Origin: JAWWPG01 sp033850885
GTDB taxonomy: Bacteria; Actinomycetota; Actinomycetes; Propionibacteriales; Nocardioidaceae
Length of the DNA: 64,000 nucleotides
Direction: 5' to 3'
NCBI GenBank assembly: GCA_033850885.1
Contig: JAWWPG010000041.1
Coordinates: 49,602-113,601 of the forward strand
Part shown: positions 50,767-59,145 of the stretch, piece by piece
How the letters are laid out: each line of letters starts with the position of its first letter
Numbering within the stretch: position 1 is the stretch's first letter
Translations under genes and position numbers: made by a program
The notes under the pieces: model-generated
What the model was told of the DNA's origin: nothing
Seen by the model: the letters and a program-made list of their open reading frames with translations, nothing else
The model's database searches: none

Positions 50767-52874
50767 TGGCCCTTCTCGACGTACATGAGATCCGCCTGCT
50801 GTTCGTCCAGGAGGCTGAAGCGCGGCTCTCGAGTCTCGGGCAGCTGATTCTCGCCTTGGAGACGTCCGGACCGGATGACTCGCTCATCGACTCGATATTC
50901 CGGGAGCTGCACACGATCAAGGGCTCGTCGGCCGTCGCCAGGCTCCCCGAAGTGAGCAGCCTCGCTCATCGCCTCGAGGGGCTCGTCGAGGATCTCCGTT
51001 CGGGCAGAACATCGACCACCCCGGATCTCATTGACGCCTTGTTTGCGGGGGTGGACGACCTGGCGGACGTCATCTCGCAGAGCACCTACCAGCCTGGTGT
51101 CGTCGGGACAGGAGACACACCACCTCTCGTCGAGCCCGCCCGGCAGGAGACCGCCCTCGTGCCCGCCGGGATTGGGACTCCAGCGGGCTGGCCCGACACG
51201 TCACAAGCACCCGCTCCCCCCGGTCTCTCGAAAGCCTCTCCAACGCTCCGGTCGAACCCGACGGGTTCGGTGACGCAGAACCGGTCCACATCGACGAGCA
51301 ATGGAGCCGGCTTCGTCATGGTTCCCTTGGAGCGGCTCGAGGAGCTGAGCCGCCTGGTCAGTGAGTCGGCGTCTGCGCACCTTCGCGTCGGGCGGATGGT
51401 GAGCGACCGGTTCGCGACGGATCCCGCCTCGATAGCCGAGTTCAACGATCTGTCCCGCTCGTTGAACGACCTTCAGGACCGGGCGATGCGTACTCAGATG
51501 GTTGCTGTCGCCACCATCACCGACGCTCTCCACCGCACCGTCCGTGACCTGGCGCACGCGCAGGAGAAGGACATCCGTTGGGAGACACGGGGAACCGAAA
51601 CGGAGCTGGACCGTGGGGTCCTGCATCGGCTGTCGGACTCTTTGCTGCACCTGGTGCGCAATGCCGTAGACCACGGCATCGAAACCCCCGCGGAACGAGA
51701 AGCTGTCGGCAAACCCCCTCAGGCGACGATCCGGTTGCACGCCATGCAGCTCGGGTCCGAAGTGATCATCGCGATCACCGATGACGGGCGTGGCGTCGAC
51801 CGAGAAGGAGTGCGCCATGAAGCGAGCCGACAAGGCGTAGGCACGGAGGGCCTCAGCGACGAGGATCTCGTTGCCCTGGTTCTGCGGTCCGGACTCTCGA
51901 CCAAGAGCTTTGTCACGGACATCTCCGGTCGTGGAGTCGGTCTGGATGTCGTCCGGGCCAACGTCGAGGCGGTGCGCGGACGGATCGAGGTGCGCTCTCA
52001 ACCTGGTCGGGGCGCTGAGTTCCGCATCATCGTCCCCATCACGCTGGCGGTGTTGCGATGTCTGCTGGTTGAGGCGGGCGGATCCCGTTACGCATTGCCG
52101 TTCCACCGCGTCGTGCGTTCGCAGGCCGACGACGCCTCCGGACGCGCCCACGCCGAAGGGCGACCCGTGGTCTGGGTCGACCGCTCCGCCGTTCCGGTGT
52201 CGTTGCTGGCGGAGACCCTCGGTGGCTCATCCGACGAGGTTTCGACCGGACCGATCGTCGTGCTGAGTGATTCGACCAGGCAACACGCGTTCAAGGTGGA
52301 CCAGCTGCTGGGGCAGCGCGACGTCGTGCTCAAGGGCTTGAGCGCGGCGCTTCCCAAGATTCCAGCCGTTGCAGGAGCAAGTGTCGAGCCGGACGGGTCT
52401 GTCCTCCTGGTGCTCGATCCACCCGGACTCATCCAACGCGCCCAGCAGTCAGGGCCGATTCCGTCGGAGCCTAGCGTTCAGGTTCGCCCCGAGACCGCGC
52501 GTCCCCGGATCCTCGTCGTTGACGACGCTCTGACGGTCCGTGAGCTGCAGCGCGGCATCCTGGAACGGGCCGGCTTCTCGGTCCGAGTCGCCAGCGACGG
52601 GTCGCAGGCGATGGCCCTCCTCCTCGAGGAACCCAGCGACCTGATCCTCACCGACATCGAGATGCCTGAGATGGATGGGTTCGCTCTTACGAAGGCCGTC
52701 CGGGCAGATCCCGATCTCGGCAACATACCGGTCCTGATCTTGAGCTCTCGCGCTGATGAGGCTGACCGACAACGAGGGCTCGATGTCGGCGCCGACGGCT
52801 ACATCGTCAAGAGCGGGTTCGACGAAGGCCACCTGCTGACCGCGGTGACTCGGCTGCTCGGCGGTCGCCGGTGA
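50763..52874 (+). CDS. cheA: Hybrid chemotaxis kinase CheA with C-terminal receiver domain
   Basis: 703 residues from ATG 50763. HPt domain with the phosphorylated His in FRELHTIKGSSAVARL (His50). A Pro/Ser-rich linker (~115-180) replaces a recognisable P2. The dimerisation helices are LEELSRLVSESASAHLRVGR. The HATPase has HLVRNAVDHGIETPAERE (N-box, ~295), ITDDGRGVDREGVRHEA and FVTDISGRGVGLDVVRANVE. A CheW-like P5 domain follows (~430-560). A REC domain (~578-700) has LVVDDALTVREL, DLILTDIEMPEMDGF (phospho-Asp), LILSSRADEA and DGYIVKSGFDE (Lys). CheA-REC hybrids are typical of non-flagellar chemosensory systems. No separate cheY precedes it; the stand-alone receiver comes at the end of the operon. 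Confidence 0.94.
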   Translation: MMALLDVHEIRLLFVQEAEARLSSLGQLILALETSGPDDSLIDSIFRELHTIKGSSAVARLPEVSSLAHRLEGLVEDLRSGRTSTTPDLIDALFAGVDDLADVISQSTYQPGVVGTGDTPPLVEPARQETALVPAGIGTPAGWPDTSQAPAPPGLSKASPTLRSNPTGSVTQNRSTSTSNGAGFVMVPLERLEELSRLVSESASAHLRVGRMVSDRFATDPASIAEFNDLSRSLNDLQDRAMRTQMVAVATITDALHRTVRDLAHAQEKDIRWETRGTETELDRGVLHRLSDSLLHLVRNAVDHGIETPAEREAVGKPPQATIRLHAMQLGSEVIIAITDDGRGVDREGVRHEASRQGVGTEGLSDEDLVALVLRSGLSTKSFVTDISGRGVGLDVVRANVEAVRGRIEVRSQPGRGAEFRIIVPITLAVLRCLLVEAGGSRYALPFHRVVRSQADDASGRAHAEGRPVVWVDRSAVPVSLLAETLGGSSDEVSTGPIVVLSDSTRQHAFKVDQLLGQRDVVLKGLSAALPKIPAVAGASVEPDGSVLLVLDPPGLIQRAQQSGPIPSEPSVQVRPETARPRILVVDDALTVRELQRGILERAGFSVRVASDGSQAMALLLEEPSDLILTDIEMPEMDGFALTKAVRADPDLGNIPVLILSSRADEADRQRGLDVGADGYIVKSGFDEGHLLTAVTRLLGGRR

Positions 52875-53920
52875 AGGCGGAGGGCACGAGTCGTCATCCG
52901 ATCCGCGTGCTTGTCGTTGCGAGCTCTCCACGCGCGCACGAGCAGATACCGCGAATCCTGGAGGTGGAGGGCGACATCGTGGTCCAAGGACACTCCTCGA
53001 CGAGTGCCTCAGCGGTACGCAGCACAGTCGACCTGCGTCCCGACGTTGTCATCCTTGACCTCGACCTGCCGAGCGGCGGCGGCCTTCATGCGATCGAGCA
53101 GATCATGTCCCGGGCTCCCACCCCGATTCTCGTCTTGTCGGAGAGCATGGGCGACCGTCAGTCGCCGTCGGTCGTCGAGTCGCTGGTGGCGGGGGCGCTC
53201 GATGCCCTGCCGACGCCGGACAAGTGGACACCCCGCCTCGAGACGCAGCTACGTCGCACGGTCCGGATCATCCATGGCGTGCCGGTGATCCGGCGCAAAC
53301 GCGCTAGCCGCGGGCGCGCAGCGGCCGGGTCCCCCATGCCGACGCCCGCAACCCCTCCACGCGTCGTCGGCATCGGCGCCTCCACCGGCGGTCCGAGCGC
53401 GCTCGCCCTGGTGCTTTCGGGACTCTCCGGATCTACCGCGTCCGTCCTGGTGGTACAGCATCTGCACGCCGACTTCACGTCTGGGCTGGTCGACTGGATG
53501 TCACGAGCGTCGGCGCTGCCGGTAGCCCTCGCCGTCCACGGGGAGCGGATCCGGTCGGGTCGGATCTATGTCGCTCCTGGCGGTGTCCACCTGCGCCTCG
53601 CCGCCTCAGCTCGCCTGGCACTCGATCCCGTACCGGCCACGATCCACCGCCCATCTGTCGATGAGCTCTTCTTCTCCCTCGCGGAGCAGGCCGGCCCCGC
53701 TGCGATCGGAGTCCTCATGACCGGTATGGGTGACGACGGCGCGAAGGGGCTGCTGGCCATCCAGGAGGCCGGCGGGCGGACCCTGGCTCAGGACGAGGCG
53801 TCCAGCGCGGTCTTCGGCATGCCGGCCGCTGCACGGCGCATCGGAGCAGTCGCAGAGATGCTTCCTCCGGCCGAGCTCGCCCGAGCGATCATGTCATCCA
53901 CTCGAGAGCTCGTTCGATGA
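52871..53920 (+). CDS. cheB: CheB-like protein-glutamate methylesterase with degenerate receiver
   Basis: 349 residues from GTG 52871 (GTGA overlap with cheA). The C-terminal methylesterase/deamidase domain is intact: GIGASTGGPSALALVLSGL (catalytic Ser ~170), VVQHLHADFTSGLVDW (His), GVLMTGMGDDGAKGLLAI (Asp). The N-terminal receiver keeps VVILDLDLPSGGGLHAI (phospho-Asp) and LVLSES, but the acidic pair that binds Mg2+ is replaced by A-S in VLVVASSPRAHEQ, and the usual K-P is T-P in DALPTPDKW. Phosphorylation by CheA is therefore doubtful. It removes methyl groups from receptor glutamates. Confidence 0.92.
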   Translation: MKAEGTSRHPIRVLVVASSPRAHEQIPRILEVEGDIVVQGHSSTSASAVRSTVDLRPDVVILDLDLPSGGGLHAIEQIMSRAPTPILVLSESMGDRQSPSVVESLVAGALDALPTPDKWTPRLETQLRRTVRIIHGVPVIRRKRASRGRAAAGSPMPTPATPPRVVGIGASTGGPSALALVLSGLSGSTASVLVVQHLHADFTSGLVDWMSRASALPVALAVHGERIRSGRIYVAPGGVHLRLAASARLALDPVPATIHRPSVDELFFSLAEQAGPAAIGVLMTGMGDDGAKGLLAIQEAGGRTLAQDEASSAVFGMPAAARRIGAVAEMLPPAELARAIMSSTRELVR

Positions 53921-55140
53921 CGGCGCCCACGGCGGCCGAGGCCGCGGTCCGCCGCGTCGAGACCCTGCTGACGCAGCGAATCGGTCTGCGCCCGGAAGGC
54001 ACCCTACGCGGTAGGCTGCGCCGATGCGTCCTCGACGGGGCGGCGCGGCAGGGGAACGGCCTCGATGCCTACGTGCAGAGCTTGTCCCGCGACGCCGCCG
54101 CGCTCCAGGAGCTCGTCAACCGGGTAACCGTGCAGGAGAGTGGGTTCTTTCGCCATCCCGACCACTTCGCCATTCTGGCGGAGGAGATCCTGCCGGACGT
54201 GGACCAACCGGTCACCGTGTGGAGCGCAGCCTGCGCCAACGGCCAGGAGGCCTACAGCCTGGCGATGGTGATGGAAGAGCAGGCGATCCGCGGTTCGGTC
54301 GTCGCGACCGACCTTTCGACAGCCGCTCTTGGACGGACGGAGGCGGCCTGGTACTCCGCTCGAGAGGCGGACGGCATCTCTGCCGGGCGCCGCGTCAGTC
54401 ATCTGGTCGAGCAGGGCCGCGGATGGCAGATGGGCGACCGGGTCCACTCACGGGTCACCACGCGCCGGCATAACCTGATCGACGCCCTCCCGGGCCATGT
54501 CGGCTCGTGCCAGGTGGTCTTCTGCCGCAACGTCTTGATCTACCTGTCGGCCGAGCACGCGCGAGACTTCCTCGACCGGCTGGCCGACTCGATGTCGCCG
54601 GGGGCCTACCTCTTCCTCGGGGCATCCGAATCGTTGTGGCACGTGAGCGAACGGTTCCAGGCTGTGCGGCTGGGGCGGTCGTTCGTCTACCGACGTCGTG
54701 AAGCGGCTCTTGCGGTTCGGCGAGCGGAACCGCGACCGGAACCTCGACCGGCGTCGGTGCCGCACCGGGCGGCCACGATCCGCGAGTCGGCGCGTCCCGG
54801 GGCGGCCACGAGAATGGTCGACGAGGCCGCCGGTGACACGGCGCTGACCGCGACTCTGGCCGAAACCGGCAGGGTCGCGCTCGCCGCGGGTGACACGGCC
54901 GCCGCGATCGTGGCCTTCCGGAAATGGGTCTATCTCGCCCCACACGACGCGGTTGGGGCTCTCCACCTCGGGCTGGCGCTCGAGGCGGGCGGACATACCA
55001 AGTCGGCACGCAGAGCCTTCGGAGTAGCGAAGTCGGTACTGCTCGAGACGGGACCCGCGTCGATGGAGTCTGCTTTGAAGGGCTTCGCGATGGAAGAGCT
55101 CATCAAGCTCCTTGACACCAAGCGGGTCGTGGCACCATGA
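53917..55140 (+). CDS. cheR: CheR-type receptor methyltransferase with TPR-like tail
   Basis: 407 residues, ATGA overlap with cheB. N-terminal CheR helix domain (RIGLRPEGTLRGRLRRCVLD; RVTVQESGFFRHPDHFAIL), then the SAM domain with VWSAACANGQEAYSLAMVME (motif I), VVATDLSTAALGRTEAAWYS and VVFCRNVLIYLSAEHARDFL, and GASESLWHVSERFQAVRLG. Residues ~255-300 are a Pro/Arg-rich linker. The C-terminal ~90 residues (LAETGRVALAAGDTAAAIVA, FRKWVYLAPHDAVGALHLG) are TPR-like and may tether it to receptors or another partner. It methylates receptor glutamates. Confidence 0.92.
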   Translation: MTAPTAAEAAVRRVETLLTQRIGLRPEGTLRGRLRRCVLDGAARQGNGLDAYVQSLSRDAAALQELVNRVTVQESGFFRHPDHFAILAEEILPDVDQPVTVWSAACANGQEAYSLAMVMEEQAIRGSVVATDLSTAALGRTEAAWYSAREADGISAGRRVSHLVEQGRGWQMGDRVHSRVTTRRHNLIDALPGHVGSCQVVFCRNVLIYLSAEHARDFLDRLADSMSPGAYLFLGASESLWHVSERFQAVRLGRSFVYRRREAALAVRRAEPRPEPRPASVPHRAATIRESARPGAATRMVDEAAGDTALTATLAETGRVALAAGDTAAAIVAFRKWVYLAPHDAVGALHLGLALEAGGHTKSARRAFGVAKSVLLETGPASMESALKGFAMEELIKLLDTKRVVAP

Positions 55141-55517
55141 GAACCGTCGTCGAGTTCCAGGCCAGCGGAGCGACCTACTGCCTGCCCGTCGAATCCACCC
55201 GTGCGGTGCGATCCGCGGCCGGTATGATCGCCCTCCCGGCGCCGAGACCACACGTGGCCGGCCTCCTTCCAGGCGACCCACCCCTCACGGTGATGTCCCC
55301 GTTCGGCTCCGCGGGACAACACGTCATCGTCTTGTACGTGGGCGACACGACGTACGGGCTCCTCGTCGAGAACGTCACGGGCCTGCGACACGTCGACGAT
55401 GCGGACCTCCGGCCGGCCCCCACTGGGCAGCAGCGTGAGCTCGTCTGTGGAAGCGTCACCATCAACGGTCAGCTCGTCCTGTTGGCCAACCCGTCGGCAG
55501 TGGTGATGTCGTCATGA
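55137..55517 (+). CDS. CheW-like adaptor 2
   Basis: 126 residues, ATGA overlaps on both sides. VVEFQASGATYCLPVESTRAVRS, ALPAPRPHVAGLLPGDPPLTVMSPF, VIVLYVGDTTYGLLVENVTGLRHV and GSVTINGQLVLLANPSAVVM follow the CheW strand order. The NLRG signature seen in adaptor 1 is replaced by GLLPGD, as in divergent CheW proteins that bind a specific receptor or the CheR-TPR protein. It lies between cheR and the SpoIIE phosphatase gene, a position suited to recruiting output components. Confidence 0.78.
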   Translation: MRTVVEFQASGATYCLPVESTRAVRSAAGMIALPAPRPHVAGLLPGDPPLTVMSPFGSAGQHVIVLYVGDTTYGLLVENVTGLRHVDDADLRPAPTGQQRELVCGSVTINGQLVLLANPSAVVMSS

Positions 55518-56890
55518 GCACCGCGGCCGGGCGGAAGTACGGCGACCCGCAGGTCGACATGGTTCCGCACGGCGCTGAGCTGGCGGGCCTGAGAGCCGAC
55601 ATCGATGCCCTTTCCGAGGAGCTACTGAACCGCTACGAAGAGGTGACGTTGCTGTACGACCTCTCCCGCGAGCTAGGCGTCGTGATCGACGTCGAGAGCT
55701 CTTCTCACACCGCACTGTTGCGCACCCTCGAAGTGATACCCGCACAGTGGGGGATGGTGGCGGTGGGAACGAGCGCTGACAGCCTGGTCTCCGTTGCAAG
55801 TGCCGGCCTCGATCCGAGGGGGGAGCATGCCGAGGTTGCGCGCCTGGCAGCCCGGAGCGCAATGCATCGCGGCACCCACATCATGGTGCACCGTGGCGGC
55901 GTCGTTGACGACCAGCTGACAACCGTCGAGCCGGTGCTCGCGGTTCCGTTCCGTACCGTCGTGGAGGGCACCGAGGCGGTCGGCGCCGCCGGGGTGCTGG
56001 TTCTGGTTGGACGCACGGTCGACGACAGGTTCTCTGCTGGAGACGCCCAGCTTGCGTCGGTCGTCGCGCGACAGCTCAGCCTGGGCGTCGAGAATGCCCG
56101 AACCATCGCGGAGCTCCGGCAGAAGGAAGGTCTCGAGCGGGAGCTCGAGCTGGCCGCCGGCATGCAGCGGTCCCTCCTTCCGGCACACGCGCCTGACATG
56201 CTCAACGCGTCACTCGCGGCAGCATGTCTTCCTGCGGCGCAGGTCGGAGGCGACTACTACGACTTCGTGCCCGGCGACCACGGTGCGACGTACGCTGTCG
56301 TGGCCGACGTGACCGGTCATGGACTGGGGCCTGGCCTCATCATGGCGATGACACGCAGCGTCCTGCGCGCGGAGCTCCGAGGGACGGCGTCGTTGCCGGG
56401 GGCTATTGCCGCGACAAACAGCGTCATGTGGGCCGACCTGGTGGCTACGGCGGCTTTCATCACGATCTTCGTGGTCCGTTACGATCCCACCACCCGCCGC
56501 CTTTCCTATGTGAACGGCGGTCATCACCCTGCTTTGCTCCGACACCCAGACGGATCCGTGGAGGATCTCGACTGCGACGGGATGCCGCTCGGGCTCCTTC
56601 CTGACCCGCCATACGAGGAGGGGAGCCGGATGCTGGAGCCGGGCTCAACGGTGGTCATCTTCAGCGACGGAATCGTCGAGGGGCAGTCGCCGGAAGGCGT
56701 CATGTACGGAACTTCCCGGCTGCGCGAGATCATCACCACGAAGGGGGAGGGGCCGGCAGCTGACCTGGTTACCTGCGTACTCGACGATCTCCAACGATTC
56801 CAGGCGGGAGCGACGCAGGACGACGACGTCACTCTGGTCGTCCTGCGCGTCGACCCGAACGAGGAGCGAGAGGAGTGCGCCTCATCATGA
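55514..56890 (+). CDS. GAF-domain PP2C-type (SpoIIE/RsbU) serine phosphatase
   Basis: 458 residues, ATGA overlap with adaptor 2. A coiled-coil start (LRADIDALSEELLNRYEEVTLLYDLSREL) is the common signalling helix before a GAF domain (~55-205: ALLRTLEVIPAQWGMVAVGT, VARQLSLGVENARTIAEL). The PP2C/SpoIIE domain (~225-450) has AAQVGGDYYDFVPGD, YAVVADVTGHGLGPGLIMAMT, VVIFSDGIVEGQSPEGVMYG and QDDDVTLVVLRVD, with the metal-binding Asp residues in GGDYYDF, ADVTGHG, SDGI and DDDVT. It should dephosphorylate the STAS antagonist at 47321, restarting the partner switch. Confidence 0.93.
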   Translation: MSTAAGRKYGDPQVDMVPHGAELAGLRADIDALSEELLNRYEEVTLLYDLSRELGVVIDVESSSHTALLRTLEVIPAQWGMVAVGTSADSLVSVASAGLDPRGEHAEVARLAARSAMHRGTHIMVHRGGVVDDQLTTVEPVLAVPFRTVVEGTEAVGAAGVLVLVGRTVDDRFSAGDAQLASVVARQLSLGVENARTIAELRQKEGLERELELAAGMQRSLLPAHAPDMLNASLAAACLPAAQVGGDYYDFVPGDHGATYAVVADVTGHGLGPGLIMAMTRSVLRAELRGTASLPGAIAATNSVMWADLVATAAFITIFVVRYDPTTRRLSYVNGGHHPALLRHPDGSVEDLDCDGMPLGLLPDPPYEEGSRMLEPGSTVVIFSDGIVEGQSPEGVMYGTSRLREIITTKGEGPAADLVTCVLDDLQRFQAGATQDDDVTLVVLRVDPNEEREECASS

Positions 56891-57300
56891 ACCAGCCCAG
56901 CCCGGAACCCCGAGGTGTCGACCCACTGCTCGCACTGGTCGCCGACGACGACGGCGCAACCCGTCGCCTGCTGACGATGGTGCTGGAGCGACAGGGATAT
57001 CGGGTCTTGGTAGCCGTGGACGGAGTCGGGGCGCTGCAGCACTTCCGTGAGTCGGGGCCGGGAGTGGTGTTTCTCGATGCTCGAATGCCGGCACCCGACG
57101 GATACGAGGTGTGCCGGACCATTCGTTCCGAGACGGCTACCGACACCGGGCCATACGTCACGATGCTCACAGCGTCCGGCCGGGACGACGACCGCCAGCG
57201 GGCGACCGAAGCTGGAGTCGACGAGTTTCTCACCAAGCCGTTCAGCCCGTCGCGCCTCTCGGCACGGCTGCGTGCTCTGGCGCAACAGTCCGCAGGCTGA
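56887..57300 (+). CDS. Stand-alone CheY-like response regulator
   Basis: 137 residues from the ATG at 56887, which gives an ATGA overlap with the phosphatase stop; GTG 56875 would add 4 residues. A complete receiver: LVADDDGATRRLLTMVLERQG (acidic pair), VVFLDARMPAPDGYEVCRTI (phospho-Asp ~61), TMLTASGRDDDRQRATEAG (Thr), EFLTKPFSPSRLSARLRAL (Lys). No output domain. It is the last gene of the operon and probably the diffusible output of CheA, or a regulator of the phosphatase encoded just before it. Confidence 0.93.
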   Translation: MNQPSPEPRGVDPLLALVADDDGATRRLLTMVLERQGYRVLVAVDGVGALQHFRESGPGVVFLDARMPAPDGYEVCRTIRSETATDTGPYVTMLTASGRDDDRQRATEAGVDEFLTKPFSPSRLSARLRALAQQSAG

Positions 57301-57427
57301 AGGTATCCCACGTCTGCGTGGTCGACCGACCTGCCGTGGTTCGTCGGCGGTGGCTTGCTAGAGCGGCGGGTGCTGGTTTTCGAAGACCAGTTAGATGTGG
57401 TTGACTCCTAAGACGACAACTGAAGAG

Positions 57428-57468
57428 CACGGTCGGCTTCCGCCGAGTTCCACCCCAGGCCGACCGTG
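57428..57468 (+). other. Stem-loop upstream of the riboswitch, loop complementary to the aptamer
   Basis: CACGGTCGGC (57428-57437) pairs perfectly with GCCGACCGTG (57459-57468). Its 21-nt loop contains TTCCACCCCAG (57448-57458), which is exactly complementary to CTGGGGTGGAA at 57495-57505 inside the c-di-AMP aptamer. It may be a terminator of the chemosensory operon (no T-tract) or a partner of the riboswitch fold. Confidence 0.5.
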
Positions 57469-57474
57469 ACCCAT

Positions 57475-57622
57475 TCGCCGACACAGAATCTCATCTGGGG
57501 TGGAAGTGGGGGACCCATCCTTCCGCATTCCGCGCATCACTTGCGCAGTGCTTGGGGTTAAACCGTTCTTTCCGCGGCCGGGCACCTTCTCGCTCGAACC
57601 CGACAGCTAACCCCGCAGGCGT
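57475..57622 (+). ncRNA. c-di-AMP riboswitch (ydaO/yuaA type)
   Basis: The conserved ydaO segments occur in order: CGCCG-(A)CACAGAATC (P1 5' side, 57477 on), GGGGGACCCA (57508-57517), TTGGGGTTAAACC (~57550-57562; consensus TTGGGGTGAATCC), CGAACCCGACAGCTAACC (57595-57612) and CGCAGGCG (P1 3' side, 57614-57621). Immediately after P1 comes GAGAAGGAG and the ATG of the beta-helix gene at 57638, so ligand binding could control translation or transcription of that gene. In Actinobacteria this class typically precedes cell-wall hydrolase and secreted-protein genes. The remainder of 57301-57474 has no gene. Confidence 0.85.
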
Positions 57623-57637
57623 GAGAAGGAGCCTCCC

Positions 57638-59026
57638 ATGCCTGACATCCCGGCTTGGCGCATTTTGGCCGCCCGCGTTCGACGCCCCTCGCTCACCGGG
57701 CGGATCACCCTGGCGATCGCGGTCGGGGCGCTCGCAGCGACCTACCTCGCCTTAACAGGCGCGCTCGCAGCGGAGGGGCAGGCGCGGCACAGCGGAACAA
57801 GTCCGCAAGACACTTCTCTCAACGGGGTCGGCTCGTCCGCGGGTCCGTTGAGGACGGTCACTGTCTCGACCCAGAAACAGCTGGTTGCGGCAGTCGCGGC
57901 GGCATCTCCCGGGACCACGATCTCGCTGAACCGTGGGACGTACGATGGCGGACTGCTGATCCGGACTTCGGGAACGCGACTGCACCCGATCGTGATGAAG
58001 CCCGCCGGGAACGGGCCGGTCACGCTGACCGCGCATCTGCCGATGCCCTCCTGCAACGCAAGCTCACCCGACCCCAACCGCACGGTGCGCCTCACCAACG
58101 GGGCCAGCTACTGGACCCTCCGGGGACTCACCGTCAACGGTGGGATCTATATCTCCGGCGACAACGTGCTCAAGGCCCACCTGTGGTTCGCCAGCCGGAT
58201 CGACAGCGGCAACTGGCAGGCCCGGCGCGCCGTCCCCGGCCGCGGCACGGACAGCCCGGCCGCCGGCCGTAACGCAATTCCTTACCTGGCCAGGCAGACC
58301 GGAGCCAGGCTAAGGCCCGCTGACGGCATCAGGATCGTGCACGACGTCATCACCCGCAAGGGTATCCAGGTCAGCATGGGTCGGTACGGGACGATCCAGA
58401 ACACCAGAATCACCAACATCGCGTGCGGTACGGGTCCCGGGATCTGGTTCGGGACGTACAGCGATGGCTGGACGATCAGCGGCAATGCAGTGAGCCGGGT
58501 CGCGAACTCCACCAGAGCCCATTACATGCAGGAGGGCATCCGGATCGACGGAGCATCCGACTACAACCTGATCGAGCACAACGTGGTTTTCAACCTGCCC
58601 GGTGACGGGCGGGCAATCACCACCGACCAGGACGCCTCCTACAACACGATCACGCACAATCGGGCGCGGCAGGTCTCGGTCGGCTTCAACGACGAGATGT
58701 CTGGTTGGGGGAACAGCTGGACCTACAACACCGTCACCGGATATCGAGCGGTGGGGTTCGCCTTCAGGATGATGGACAACCGGTTGCGCCAGCCGTCGAT
58801 GGACACCAGTACGATCAGCGCGACCGTTCGATGCAACAGCGCATCCGGGACAGGCGATGACCTCCAGATGGGGGCAAGCCGGCAGAGCCACTTCACCTCC
58901 AACGCATTCCGCACGATTGCCCTTGGCAAGTACCTGAGGCTGTACTGGAGCGGTCAAGGGAACACCTGGAACGGCTCACACCGTCCTCCCAGCCCCCGCG
59001 GCCCGGGCAACCTGAAAGGCTGTTGA
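57638..59026 (+). CDS. Secreted right-handed beta-helix (pectate-lyase-like) protein
   Basis: 462 residues, ATG 57638 with GAAGGAG 7 nt upstream. Signal-anchor ITLAIAVGALAATYLALTGALA. STQKQLVAAVAAASPGTTISL, RGTYDGGLLIRTSGTR is the usual lead-in of parallel beta-helix polysaccharide enzymes. Repeated N-x-I-x-x-N turns follow (IRIVHDVITRKGIQVSMGRY, WTISGNAVSRVANSTRAHYM, YNLIEHNVVFNLPGDGRAI, NTITHNRARQVSVGF). It is probably a lyase or hydrolase acting on an acidic or neutral polysaccharide, outside the cell. The catalytic residues cannot be assigned confidently. It is expressed under the c-di-AMP riboswitch. Confidence 0.83.
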   Translation: MPDIPAWRILAARVRRPSLTGRITLAIAVGALAATYLALTGALAAEGQARHSGTSPQDTSLNGVGSSAGPLRTVTVSTQKQLVAAVAAASPGTTISLNRGTYDGGLLIRTSGTRLHPIVMKPAGNGPVTLTAHLPMPSCNASSPDPNRTVRLTNGASYWTLRGLTVNGGIYISGDNVLKAHLWFASRIDSGNWQARRAVPGRGTDSPAAGRNAIPYLARQTGARLRPADGIRIVHDVITRKGIQVSMGRYGTIQNTRITNIACGTGPGIWFGTYSDGWTISGNAVSRVANSTRAHYMQEGIRIDGASDYNLIEHNVVFNLPGDGRAITTDQDASYNTITHNRARQVSVGFNDEMSGWGNSWTYNTVTGYRAVGFAFRMMDNRLRQPSMDTSTISATVRCNSASGTGDDLQMGASRQSHFTSNAFRTIALGKYLRLYWSGQGNTWNGSHRPPSPRGPGNLKGC

Positions 59027-59145
59027 ACGACACGGGGGGTCTCTGGTCGACCGAGCCCCCTTCGGTTCCCGAGGTTTCGGGAGAGCGGAGCGGGGGAACT
59101 GGCGCAAATGACGGTGATGCTTGCCTCGGTCGAAGGAGACGGCAG

